From: Bifidobacteriaceae bacterium
Lineage (GTDB): Bacteria > Actinomycetota > Actinomycetes > Actinomycetales > Bifidobacteriaceae
Length of the DNA stretch: 33,430 bases
Assembly (NCBI GenBank): GCA_022649925.1
Contig: JALCOX010000015.1
Span: forward strand, 1 to 33,430
Direction: 5' to 3'
Part shown: in pieces, positions 1 to 8,860 of the stretch
Layout of the letters: the number at the start of each line of letters is the position of its first letter
How positions within the stretch are numbered: position 1 is the stretch's first letter
Notes under the pieces: model-generated
Seen by the model: only the letters and a program-made list of their open reading frames with translations
Told to the model about the DNA's origin: nothing
Databases searched by the model: none
Made by a program: the position numbers and the translations under genes

Positions 1-497
1 CCCTTGGCAGCCGCGTAGGCGGAGACGGTTTCGCGGCCCAACTCGCTCATCATGGAACAAATATTGATGATCTTTCCGTGACCTTTCTCAATCATGCCGG
101 GGATGACGGCCTTAGACACGATGAAGGGGCCGTTGAGATCGACGTCAATGACCTGCCGGAAGTCCGCCGCGCTCATCTCGAGCATGGGGATGCGCTTGAT
201 GATGCCCGCATTGTTGACGAGGATGTCAACTCCGCCCAGATCGCGTTCGATGTTGTTGACGAGGGAGGAGACTTGAGTTTCGTCGGTGACATCGGCGACG
301 TAGCCTTGTGCCTCGATTCCTGCTTCCTTATAAGAGGCGAGCCCCTTTTGGACGGCCTCTTCGTTGCGATCGTTGAAGGCGATTTTTGCTCCTGCTGCCG
401 CAAAAGCGGTGGCGATGGCGAATCCAATGCCGTAACTCGCCCCAGTGACGAGGGCAACTTTGCCCTTGAGTGAGAAGCTATTCATTTCAAATGTCAT
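1..497 (-). CDS. SDR-family oxidoreductase, gluconate 5-dehydrogenase / KduD-like (C-terminus cut off by window edge)
   Basis: Reverse-strand reading from ATG at 497: MTFEMNSFSLKGKVALVTGASYGIGFAIATAFAAAGAKIAF...DILVNNAGI. Shows the SDR TGxxxGIG and NNAG motifs. GAAAGGATC ribosome-binding site upstream. Not in the ORF list because it runs off the edge. Confidence 0.85.
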   Translation of the reverse strand, partial: MTFEMNSFSLKGKVALVTGASYGIGFAIATAFAAAGAKIAFNDRNEEAVQKGLASYKEAGIEAQGYVADVTDETQVSSLVNNIERDLGGVDILVNNAGIIKRIPMLEMSAADFRQVIDVDLNGPFIVSKAVIPGMIEKGHGKIINICSMMSELGRETVSAYAAAK

Positions 498-526
498 GAT
501 GATCCTTTCTGATTGAATCGCACTCG

Positions 527-2629
527 TTACTTGGTGGCGCGAACCTTCTCGATGGAAGCGGTTGCCGCGTCAGCAACATGTTCTGTGGTGATGCCCAGCG
601 CCTTGAGATTGTCTTCTCCGCTGCCCTGCAGTCCAAACTGTTCAACTGAGACTGCAATGCCGTATTTACCGAGGTACTTATACCAGGGCATTGCAATGCC
701 TGCCTCGACGGAGACGCGGGCCTCTATACTTTCGGGCAGAATCGTCTCTTTATATTCCTCGGTTTGTTCTTCGAACCATTCCATGGAGGGCACTGATACG
801 ACTCGTGCGGCAACGCCTTGCGTCTTGAGGGTGCTTGCAGCACAGACTGCAAGCTGAACTTCAGCGCCGCTCGCCATGATGATGACGTCCGGAGATGGTG
901 TATCTACGAGTACGTAGGCCCCGTGACGAACCCCAACACGAGCCTTCGCTTTGGTGAGTGGCATATTTTCGACGGGCTGGCGGCTCAGTACCATCGCAGT
1001 CGGCAATGTGTTGCTCTTTTCGAAGAAGTACCTGTAGGCCTCGGCGGTTTCGAATTCATCTGCAGGACGTACCACTTCAAAGTCTGGAATAGCACGCATG
1101 GCAGCAAGATGTTCGACAGGTTGATGGGTGGGGCCATCTTGCCCGAGTGCCACGGAGTCGTGTGTCCATACGTAGAGATTTGGCAGTTTCATGAGGGCCG
1201 CAAGGCGTACCGAAGGGCGTTCATAATCGCAGAATTGGAAGAAGGTACTTCCGAAGGGGCGGGTGAGGGAATCCAGCAGAATGCCGTTGGTGATCGCTCC
1301 CATTCCGAATTCTCGGACACCGAAGTGAAGTTGGCGTCCGTAAGGATTTGCGTCGGGTGCTTGTTTGGTAGCATATTCCTTCGGCGCAAATGAAGAGGCT
1401 CCGGCGATGTCAGTCATGCAGGCGCCGCCAAGGTCGGCAGAACCTCCCCACAGTTCTGGCATGACGGGGGCGATGGCGTTGAGGACTTCGCCGGAAGCGT
1501 GGCGTGTGGCGAGCAGAGATCCTTCCTTTACCCCTGCTTCAAGAGCGTCGATGGCGTCGTCAAAGCCAGCTGGGATTTCACTCTTCTTGAGACGGTCGTA
1601 TAGAGCTGCCTTATCCGGATTGCTGCTACGCCACTGCTCGAATTGTTGCGCCCATGCATTGTGTTCTGCGAGACCGCGCTGGGCTACTTCGCGCGCGTGG
1701 GTAAGTGCAGCGTCGTCGATCTGGAAAGTCTGCGATGGATCGAGTCCGAGGACTTCCTTGAGACCTGCGACTGCCTCGCTTCCGAGAAGTGAGCCGTGGG
1801 TGGAGGGATCCCCGGTCTTTCCGGGGGTTGGCCACGCTATGAGAGTGTCAACTTTGATGAACTTCGGGCGGTCGGTGACCTTTTCTGCTCTTTCGAGTGC
1901 GGCTGCGAGCCCTTCTACGTCCTCTTTGTAAGTTCCGTCCGACTGAATGAAACTGACTTCATCGGTATACCATCCGTAGGCTTCATAACGTTTCAAGACG
2001 TCTTCTGCAAAAGCGATCTTGGTGTCGCCTTCGATTTGGATGTGGTTGGCGTCGAAGATAACGGTGAGGTTGCCGAGCTTTTGGTTGCCTGCAAGTGAGC
2101 AGGCTTCGGAGCTTACGCCTTCTTCGAGATCGCCCTCTCCGGCGATGACCCAAATCTTGTGGTCAAAAGGAGAGGCTCCTTGAGCTGTATCCGGGTCGAG
2201 GAGTCCTCGCTGATAGCGCTGCCCGTAAGCGAATCCCACTGCTGTGGCGAGTCCTTGTCCGAGCGGACCTGTCGTCATCTCGAGACCGGGAGTGAGGCCG
2301 TATTCGGGGTGTCCGGGAGTCTTTGTGTCGATTCCCCCGCGGAAATATTTGAGGTCGTCGAGGGTGACTCCGTAACCGGAGAGATACAGCTGAACGTATT
2401 GCGTTAACGATGCATGTCCACCTGAGAGGATGAAGCGGTCCCGTCCCTCCCATTGTGGGTCGCTAGGGTCGTGTTTTATGAAACGTTGATAGAGCAGATA
2501 GGCAATAGGTGCGAGGGAGATTGCTGAGCCGGGATGTCCGTGTCCGGCGTTTTCGACGGCGTCGGCGGTGAGGGCCTTGGTCATTTTGACTGCCCTGTCA
2601 TCAAGCTCAGACCATGTGAAATCCGTCAT
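527..2629 (-). CDS. tkt: Transketolase
   Basis: ORF 527..2665; likely start at MTDFTWSELDD (2629). Motifs: GHPGSAISLAPIAYLLYQRFIKHDP, GEGDLEEGVSSEACSLAGNQKLGNLTVIFDANHI, THDSVALGQDGPTHQPVEHLAAMRAIP. Confidence 0.97.
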   Translation of the reverse strand: MTDFTWSELDDRAVKMTKALTADAVENAGHGHPGSAISLAPIAYLLYQRFIKHDPSDPQWEGRDRFILSGGHASLTQYVQLYLSGYGVTLDDLKYFRGGIDTKTPGHPEYGLTPGLEMTTGPLGQGLATAVGFAYGQRYQRGLLDPDTAQGASPFDHKIWVIAGEGDLEEGVSSEACSLAGNQKLGNLTVIFDANHIQIEGDTKIAFAEDVLKRYEAYGWYTDEVSFIQSDGTYKEDVEGLAAALERAEKVTDRPKFIKVDTLIAWPTPGKTGDPSTHGSLLGSEAVAGLKEVLGLDPSQTFQIDDAALTHAREVAQRGLAEHNAWAQQFEQWRSSNPDKAALYDRLKKSEIPAGFDDAIDALEAGVKEGSLLATRHASGEVLNAIAPVMPELWGGSADLGGACMTDIAGASSFAPKEYATKQAPDANPYGRQLHFGVREFGMGAITNGILLDSLTRPFGSTFFQFCDYERPSVRLAALMKLPNLYVWTHDSVALGQDGPTHQPVEHLAAMRAIPDFEVVRPADEFETAEAYRYFFEKSNTLPTAMVLSRQPVENMPLTKAKARVGVRHGAYVLVDTPSPDVIIMASGAEVQLAVCAASTLKTQGVAARVVSVPSMEWFEEQTEEYKETILPESIEARVSVEAGIAMPWYKYLGKYGIAVSVEQFGLQGSGEDNLKALGITTEHVADAATASIEKVRATK

Positions 2630-2794
2630 GTGTAATAACTGTCCTTTCAGTCGAGGTGGAGCCATTCCTCATTGCGTTTCGTTGTGCATTCCAAGCGTCT
2701 TTGGATGGAGGCAAGTTCTTTTCGATGGCTTCAGTTTTATTGGTTGAGGTGTTTGCTTCGAAGCGGAGATTTTTTCCCAGAAGCCTTCGTCGAG

Positions 2795-2823
2795 TTGACA
2801 ACCTCTGTAACAATCTCTAATAT
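2795..2823 (+). promoter_or_regulatory. Strong sigma70-type promoter candidate for the sugar-acid operon
   Basis: TTGACA (2795-2800), 17-nt spacer, TAATAT (2818-2823), upstream of the plus-strand MFS gene at 3195. Confidence 0.65.
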
Positions 2824-2839
2824 ATCAGAAATATATCAG
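2819..2839. repeat. Perfect 10-bp direct repeat AATATATCAG at 11-bp pitch overlapping the -10 region (operator candidate)
   Basis: AATATATCAG at 2819-2828 and 2830-2839. Confidence 0.55.
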
Positions 2840-3194
2840 GTATGCAACGCAATCCTACTTCGGTGGATAGCGAAGTAGATCTGAGAAAGGCTCAAAGAAT
2901 CAATATTCTCAACACGAAGGAGTGTGGAAAAGAAGAAGTCGAAATGTCCGTCCGTTGAATATCCGTTGGATAACAAACAAAGAAGTTGTTCATATGGGGA
3001 CACGCCAGAACCTGAAATGTGCAGACAACGATGGTTTGCTGTAGCTGTCAGAGTTGACGGAGGTTGTGGACGTCTCCAGTTATGTGCACTGCTAAAAATT
3101 CGTAAATCTCACGCATGGAAGCGTGGGCGGTCGAAGTGGATCGTTGAACGATTGCGGGTTTAGGTGCATTCACCGGAGCTTTGAAAAGAGAATC

Positions 3195-4625
3195 ATGGCA
3201 GATTTAACAATCTACAACACGATTGAAAACGCGAAAGCTGTGCTGGGCAAACAAGAGGCAAAGCATTCTTCGCGAGCAGGTTGGTTGATGGTCACGGCTT
3301 TATTGATCGAGTCGTGGGACATCTACTCGATGTCGTTTATTATGACGCATCTCAACGATGTGTTTCATCCTAGTGCCGGTCTTCTCGGCTTTACGGCCGC
3401 TGGAACCCAATTGGGTGCAATTGTCGGCTCGATTGTGGGTGGTTGGCTCACCGATAAATTCGGGCGCAGGAAAATCTTTATTTTCTCAATGTCCATGTTC
3501 GCAATCTGTGCAATCGCACAGGCTTTCGCCCCCTCCATGTTGGTTCTGGCCATCATCCGCTGTGTCGCAGGTTTCCCCGTGGGCGCCGACGTGGCCAATG
3601 GCTTCACCTACATGATGGAAATCTTGCCAAAGGGCAAGCGTGAAATCATGGGCAACAGGTGGCAGTTCATGTTCTCCTTGGGAATCCTCTGTGCAATTCT
3701 TCTGGTCACAGCCTTCGAGCTCGGGAGTCTTCCTGCAAACATAACGTGGCGTATCATCCTCGCTGTTCCAGCGATCCCCGCGGCAGCGTTACTTCTTATG
3801 CGTCATGGTCTTCCTGAGACCCCGACGTGGTTCGTCGAGCACGGTCGTTTTATTGAAGCTCGCGAAACCGCGAAGAACTATTACGGCAAGGACGTTCTCG
3901 CCGGTCTTATTCCCGATCACGATGTTGAGATTCCACAGCCCGGTTGGGGTGAAGCAGTCAAGGATCTCTTCCACGAGCCCTTCAGCCGAAGGAGCACCAT
4001 CTTCGGGTGGATCTCCTGCTTCGTTCAGGCCTTCGAAAACTATTCCTTCTCCTTCTATCTCCCAACAATCCTCGCGGGACTCGGTATTGCGACCCTCGTA
4101 CAGAACAACCTTGCGATGTTTGCTGTATATGTGCTGGCGTCTGTCTCTGCGTTTGTCGGTCCGCTGACACTTCCCAAGCTTGGTCATAAGGGTTTGAGTC
4201 AGTGGGGCTTTGGCCTGGTCACCGTCGGAATCCTCGTCATGGTGTTCGGCGTGGTTCAGACCAATATGATCTTCATCATTGCCGGCGCGGGCGTCATGCT
4301 CTGGGGACACTACTGGTCTTCAGAATCGGGCATGACCATCTGCTCTCTGGTGGCAAAGCCTGCTTACCGCGGTGCGGCTTCCGGGATCGCCTACGTCTTC
4401 GTCAAGCTGGCATCATTCCTCACTCTCTGGGTTTTTCCCACGCTTTATGCGAATCTCGGCGTTCCTACAGCGACTTTGCTCATTGCAATTGGACCTGTTG
4501 TCGCGCTTCTTGCGGCTACTTTCGTCCTTCCTGAGACCTTCGGTCATGGCGAGGGTTCAGACAAGAAGTCGAATCCTGTGCAGGTTGCCGAGGCCGGCAA
4601 GGAGGAGTTCGTAGCCGTTAAGTAA
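3195..4625 (+). CDS. MFS transporter (sugar / sugar-acid)
   Basis: MADLTIYNTIENAKAVLGK...; 12-TM-like hydrophobic pattern; GGWLTDKFGRRKIFIFSM matches the MFS loop 2-3 motif. Start at 3195 with a purine-rich upstream region. Confidence 0.9.
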   Translation: MADLTIYNTIENAKAVLGKQEAKHSSRAGWLMVTALLIESWDIYSMSFIMTHLNDVFHPSAGLLGFTAAGTQLGAIVGSIVGGWLTDKFGRRKIFIFSMSMFAICAIAQAFAPSMLVLAIIRCVAGFPVGADVANGFTYMMEILPKGKREIMGNRWQFMFSLGILCAILLVTAFELGSLPANITWRIILAVPAIPAAALLLMRHGLPETPTWFVEHGRFIEARETAKNYYGKDVLAGLIPDHDVEIPQPGWGEAVKDLFHEPFSRRSTIFGWISCFVQAFENYSFSFYLPTILAGLGIATLVQNNLAMFAVYVLASVSAFVGPLTLPKLGHKGLSQWGFGLVTVGILVMVFGVVQTNMIFIIAGAGVMLWGHYWSSESGMTICSLVAKPAYRGAASGIAYVFVKLASFLTLWVFPTLYANLGVPTATLLIAIGPVVALLAATFVLPETFGHGEGSDKKSNPVQVAEAGKEEFVAVK

Positions 4626-4701
4626 GTGCGCCGTGCCACTACGCGGTGCCGGCGCAACATTAATTGTTATTTTGAATCAAAAGAAAGAAAGTGCAATAGA
4701 A

Positions 4702-5799
4702 ATGCCAGAAATTCCAACTATCGAAAGTATTACACTCACTCCGGCAAGGGTTCCGCTTCCGCAGGGTCCCTGGGGTGACCAGATTCACCACGTGGAGGAC
4801 ATCGAAGTCATCGTGGCGGACGTGAAGGGTTCGAACGGCCTTGTTGGCACCGGCTTCAGCCATACTTCCGGCTGGTGCGGGGCAACAATCAAGACTCTCG
4901 TCAGCGAGATCATTCCTGACGTCATCGGACTGAAGGTATCTCCTCAAGGACTGTGGCGCCGCAGCTACAAGTACATTCACGATGTTGGCGGCGCGGGCGT
5001 CACCACCCACGCGCTCTCCGCTCTAGATATTGCGTATTGGGATCTGCTCGCTAAGTCTCTCGACGTTTCGCTGTGGGATCTGCTGGGCAAAGTTCGCGAT
5101 AAGGCTCCCCTCTATGGCTCTGGTATCAATCTCGACCTTTCTATCGAAGAGGTCCTGGAGCAGGTGAAGCGGTGGCATGATCAGGGGTACAAGTGCGCCA
5201 AGGTCAAGGTGGGTAAACCCGACATCGAGGAAGATGTGGAGCGTCTCACCAAGATTCGTGAGGCTTTTCCCGACTTCCCTCTCGCGGTGGATGCAAACCA
5301 GGGCTGGGACCTGCCCAGCGCTCTGCGTGCCTTCAAGAAGTTTGAAGACCTGGATCTCCTCTGGATCGAGGAGCCACTTCCAGCGGATGATATTCGCAGT
5401 CACAAGCTGTTGCGCGAGCAGGTGAATACTCCGATCGCATTGGGGGAGAACACTTACACGCTTAACCAGTTCAACGACCATTTCGAGCAGGGAACGTGCA
5501 ACTACGTCCAGTCCGATTTGGGTCGAGTCGGTGGCATTACGGGCTATCTCGACATCGCTGCTGCCGCGCGCGCACACAATCTGCCGATGACGCCTCACTT
5601 TGTGATGGAGCTCAGCGCCAGTTTGCTGACCGTGGTCCCCAATATCTATGCATCCGAGATGACCGATGGCGGAACGTGGACCGATCTGCGCATCGTGAAG
5701 TCTTCGGGCCATATTGAGAATGGTTTCTGGGTGCCCCCGACGGCTCCAGGGCACGGAATTGTGCTTGACCGCGAATATTTGGAGGCTCACAAGTTCTGA
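4702..5799 (+). CDS. Mandelate racemase / muconate lactonizing enzyme family protein (probable sugar-acid dehydratase)
   Basis: MPEIPTIESITLTPARVPLP...; KxK motif AKVKVG, metal ligands in VDANQGW, IEEPLP and LGENTY, and a late TPHF histidine. Typical MR-subgroup enolase superfamily. Confidence 0.88.
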   Translation: MPEIPTIESITLTPARVPLPQGPWGDQIHHVEDIEVIVADVKGSNGLVGTGFSHTSGWCGATIKTLVSEIIPDVIGLKVSPQGLWRRSYKYIHDVGGAGVTTHALSALDIAYWDLLAKSLDVSLWDLLGKVRDKAPLYGSGINLDLSIEEVLEQVKRWHDQGYKCAKVKVGKPDIEEDVERLTKIREAFPDFPLAVDANQGWDLPSALRAFKKFEDLDLLWIEEPLPADDIRSHKLLREQVNTPIALGENTYTLNQFNDHFEQGTCNYVQSDLGRVGGITGYLDIAAAARAHNLPMTPHFVMELSASLLTVVPNIYASEMTDGGTWTDLRIVKSSGHIENGFWVPPTAPGHGIVLDREYLEAHKF

Positions 5800-5812
5800 G
5801 TCTTTCCAACTA

Positions 5813-5930
5813 CTCTTCGGCCCCTCGTCATGGAGAAGGGCCGAAGAGGACTAGTGCGGGGATTTCCCTTCCGGTGTCCCCGCACCTATTGCCTGATTAC
5901 TGGCAAGGAGCGTGTGGCTCAGCGATGAGC
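5813..5930 (+). promoter_or_regulatory. Structured intercistronic region with four consecutive predicted hairpins ending at the kdgK ribosome-binding site
   Basis: CTCTTCGGCCC/GGGCCGAAGAG (5813-5848), TGCGGGGA/TCCCCGCA (5855-5884), TTGCC/GGCAA (5889-5906), GCTCA-GCGA-TGAGC with GNRA loop (5917-5930), followed by GGAGGGGG. Confidence 0.6.
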
Positions 5931-5945
5931 GGAGGGGGTTCGTAA

Positions 5946-6950
5946 ATGATGAAGCACGAAGATTTTGATATTCAGGGTATTCGCCCAGGCAAGGTCATTC
6001 TCGTCGGTGAGGCGATGACCCTGCTGACCGCGGAACAAGAGGGTGACTTCGGTGACGTTGTCACTTTCGATGCCTCCGTCGCGGGTGCCGAGCTCAATGT
6101 GGCTGTGGGGCTCTCGCGTCTGGGCCAACACCCTGTGTACATGACGAAAGTGGGGGCCGATCCTTTCGGCGTGCGGATTTGTCGGTTTGCTCAACGCAAT
6201 GGGATTGATACGTCTTTTATTGAGGTCGACAGGACTCGGCGCACTGGATCCATGATGAAGTCCAAAGTGCGTGAGGGCGACCCCTCAACCTTCTATTTTC
6301 GAAAGAATTCGCCGGCGTCAACGATCGGGATTGACGACGTAGAGAAGTTGCTGACATGTGATGCCCAGGTGCTGCATATGACCGGGATTTTCCCACCGCT
6401 TTCCAAAGTAACGCACTTTGCGTCTGTCAAGCTCATAGAAGAGGCGCGTGCTGCTGGAATGTTCGTCTCATTCGACGTCAACGTGAGACCGAGTATCTGG
6501 GATTCCCGCGAAGAAATGGCAAGTACGCTCCGGCTTCTGAGTGGCAAAGCAGATCTTGTTTTACCAGGAATCGAGGAGGGCCGAGAGCTCTTCGGAGTCA
6601 CAAAGCTCGAAGAAATTGGCAAGGCGTTTATTGATAACGGTGCTCGTTATGTGGTCGTTAAAGATGGGCCGCGAGGTGCCTATGCGACCGATGGCACAAG
6701 GGGGATTTACGTTCCAGGATTTGTAGTGGATGAAGTTGTTGACACGGTCGGCGCCGGTGACGGTTTTGCGGCGGGCGTTCTTTCCTCCCTCTTGGAGGGA
6801 GGCAGTGTGGCGCAGGCGTTGACGCGTGGGTGTGCGGTAGGGGCGATGCAGACGCAATTCGTTTCAGACAACGACGGACTTCCGACACATACCGAACTCG
6901 AGAAATTCATGGAGACGCATAACCGCGCTTCATGGGGCGTTGCTGCCTAA
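5946..6950 (+). CDS. kdgK: PfkB-family carbohydrate kinase, probable 2-keto-3-deoxygluconate kinase
   Basis: GEAMTLLTAEQ, GAELNVAVGLSRLG, DTVGAGDGFAAGVLSSLL (PfkB signature 2). Lies directly upstream of a KDPG aldolase. Confidence 0.88.
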   Translation: MMKHEDFDIQGIRPGKVILVGEAMTLLTAEQEGDFGDVVTFDASVAGAELNVAVGLSRLGQHPVYMTKVGADPFGVRICRFAQRNGIDTSFIEVDRTRRTGSMMKSKVREGDPSTFYFRKNSPASTIGIDDVEKLLTCDAQVLHMTGIFPPLSKVTHFASVKLIEEARAAGMFVSFDVNVRPSIWDSREEMASTLRLLSGKADLVLPGIEEGRELFGVTKLEEIGKAFIDNGARYVVVKDGPRGAYATDGTRGIYVPGFVVDEVVDTVGAGDGFAAGVLSSLLEGGSVAQALTRGCAVGAMQTQFVSDNDGLPTHTELEKFMETHNRASWGVAA

Positions 6951-6985
6951 GGCCAGTAGCTTTATAGATTTAAGGAGAATTTATC

Positions 6986-7669
6986 ATGGGAAAACAACTG
7001 GAGAACGAAGAGCTGATTCAGTCCATAGAGCAGCTAGGAATTGTGCCGCTGGTGACGCTGAAAGGCGAGGATGAGGCGCTTCCTCTCGCTGATGCGCTTG
7101 TAAAGGGAGGGATTCCCGTTGCAGAGGTCACTTTCCGTTCGCCCTATGCTCTGGAGGGAATGCGGCAGATACATGAGCAATTGCCAGAGGTGATGCTTCT
7201 GGCGGGCACGGTACACAGTGTTGATCAGGCGAAGGCTTCCGTCGAAGCGGGGTGCGTGGGCATCGTGACGCCATCATTCGACGAGGATGTTGTTGATTGG
7301 TGTCTCGAAAACGAGGTGATGGTGTTGCCGGGAACCGCTGCGCCTTCGGACATTGAAAAGGCATACGACCGCGGCTTGCGGCGTGCCAAGTTCTTCCCTG
7401 CGGAGGCCTATGGCGGGGTGAAGACACTGAAAGCTCTCTCTGGACCCTTTGCCGAGATGAAATTCCTGCCCACCGGTGGAGTGAACCTGAAGAACGCCGC
7501 CGAGTACATGATACAGAAGAATGTTTTCGCGATTGGTGGCTCGTTCCCGGTGCCATCAGATGCTCAGGATTCTCACGATTGGGATGCGATTGTCACGGCG
7601 TGCAAGATGGCGCGCAGCGTCGTCGATCCGATTGTTGCCGGGAAGAATCAAGACTACGTCATCGCTTGA
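6986..7669 (+). CDS. eda: Bifunctional 4-hydroxy-2-oxoglutarate / 2-dehydro-3-deoxy-6-phosphogluconate aldolase
   Basis: GIVPLVTLKGEDEALPLADAL, AEVTFRSPYALEGM, AGTVHSV, RRAKFFPAEAYGGVKTLKALSGPF (Schiff-base Lys motif), LPTGGVNLKN. Confidence 0.93.
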   Translation: MGKQLENEELIQSIEQLGIVPLVTLKGEDEALPLADALVKGGIPVAEVTFRSPYALEGMRQIHEQLPEVMLLAGTVHSVDQAKASVEAGCVGIVTPSFDEDVVDWCLENEVMVLPGTAAPSDIEKAYDRGLRRAKFFPAEAYGGVKTLKALSGPFAEMKFLPTGGVNLKNAAEYMIQKNVFAIGGSFPVPSDAQDSHDWDAIVTACKMARSVVDPIVAGKNQDYVIA

Positions 7670-7693
7670 TGAGCCGTTCAAGCTCGCCATGCA

Positions 7694-7946
7694 TCACGCG
7701 CCTTCAGTGGTTTCGCGAACCATGATGGGGCATTCTACCAATGTCACTCCGTGCTGTACCTTCCCGTTGATGGCGTCGATGAGCATATGTGCAGCGGTTT
7801 TGCCGATGAGTGGGATGTTGTTGTCGAAGGTGGTAAGGGTGGGGTGTGAATCAGTTGAGAAAACGGTCCAATTGTCGTGTCCAATGACGGCGACATCCTC
7901 CGGGACCTTGCGCCCGCTTGCGATGATGCCGCGGACCACGCCGCGG
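7694..7946 (-). pseudogene. C-terminal remnant of a LacI-family regulator
   Basis: Reverse frame ARGVVRGIIASGRKVPEDVAVIGHDNWTVFSTDSHPTLTTFDNNIPLIGKTAAHMLIDAINGK...VECPIMVRETT is a typical LacI C-terminal end. No HTH domain upstream. Confidence 0.8.
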
Positions 7947-8215
7947 GCTTCCTGACGGCTGTCGGCTCTGCGTTCTGCATCCAGGTCGGCTCCGGTTTTG
8001 GAGCGTTCCTGCCTCTGCAGATTATGAGCGCTGCAGGCTTTGTCGCCAACAAGACGCAGACGGTGGCCGCGCAGAATGCGATCAGTTTCTGCTTCATCTG
8101 GCTGCCGGTGATCATTTATACGATCGTGGGCGTGATTATGCTCTTCTACCGCAAGTTCGAGAAGATGGAGCCGATGATTAAGGCTGAGCTCGAGCAACGT
8201 CGTAACGCCGAGTAA
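7946..8215 (+). pseudogene. C-terminal remnant of a GPH/MFS-type cation:sugar symporter
   Basis: GFLTAVGSAFCIQVGSGFGAFLPLQIMSAAGFVANKTQTVAAQNAISFCFIWLPVIIYTIVGVIMLFYRKFEKMEP resembles the last two TM helices of GPH-family symporters. The rest of the gene is absent. Confidence 0.72.
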
Positions 8216-8261
8216 GGACGTCAGTCCAGGGCGCTGATCAAAGAGGTGATACGAAAAGACG

Positions 8262-8312
8262 AATAGCGGTGGAATGCGGCTGATGTGGTTGCGTTCCACC
8301 GCTATTGTTTTG
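8262..8312 (+). terminator. Rho-independent terminator
   Basis: AATAGCGGTGGAA...TTCCACCGCTATT stem followed by GTTTT. Confidence 0.8.
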
Positions 8313-8373
8313 CGCCGCACGGGAACATCTTCTGGCGCGCTACTGTGAAAGGGAATGTAAGGAGTGCGCTTGT

Positions 8374-8835
8374 ATGACGGATCCATCGGAGACCCTTGAT
8401 CTGGGGGACCTCGATTCTGCGGAGGTCCATTCGCCAGAGCCGTTGTCTGAACAACGAGCAGAGTGGATTGGCAGGACGCTCGAGCGTCTCTCGCATTCTC
8501 AGTTTCGTTCGAAATTCCGGCTCTCTGCAAAAGACTTGACCTACACAGTAGACAAGGGCCCCGAGACCATTGACCGACACGCACATGAGATGCTGCGCAA
8601 GCGCGTTGGCGATGCTTTTCCGCTCAAGGATGGCAAGCAGACTCCGTGGCGAGGCCATCCCGTTTTTACTGCACAACATGCGACGGCGACGTGCTGCCGT
8701 GGATGCATGGAGAAGTGGCACCACATTCCCAAGGGGCGTGAGCTCACCGACGATGAGGTGGATCGGCTGTCGGCGCTCGTGATGGCGTGGATCGCGCGCG
8801 ATGTGATGCGCAGTGAAGCGGCTCACGAGGATTAA
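8374..8835 (+). CDS. DUF4186 family protein
   Basis: SQFRSKFRLSAKDLTYTVDKGPETIDRHAHEMLRKR...DGKQTPWRGHPVFTAQHATATCCRGCMEKWHHIPKGRELTDDE matches the DUF4186 pattern as I recall it. Confidence 0.85.
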   Translation: MTDPSETLDLGDLDSAEVHSPEPLSEQRAEWIGRTLERLSHSQFRSKFRLSAKDLTYTVDKGPETIDRHAHEMLRKRVGDAFPLKDGKQTPWRGHPVFTAQHATATCCRGCMEKWHHIPKGRELTDDEVDRLSALVMAWIARDVMRSEAAHED

Positions 8836-8860
8836 TAATATTGTTGGCGGTGCGTCGTCG

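Noticed and set aside
2924-3163. 79-aa ORF in the leader before the MFS gene
   Set aside because: Composition (Cys/Arg-rich, random-looking) does not look coding. It more likely belongs to the 5' leader.
4626-4701. GC-rich inverted segment TGCGCC...GGCGCA after the first MFS gene as a terminator
   Set aside because: Only a 6-bp outer stem pairs cleanly, the interior does not, and the next gene continues the operon.
5023-5790. 255-aa antisense ORF opposite the MR/MLE gene
   Set aside because: Mirrors the coding frame of the enolase-superfamily gene and has no independent motif or RBS.
8305-8373. N-terminal extension of the DUF4186 ORF (MFCAAREHLLARYCERECKECAC)
   Set aside because: Overlaps the terminator stem at 8262-8312. 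The start at 8374 with upstream AAGGAG is preferred.
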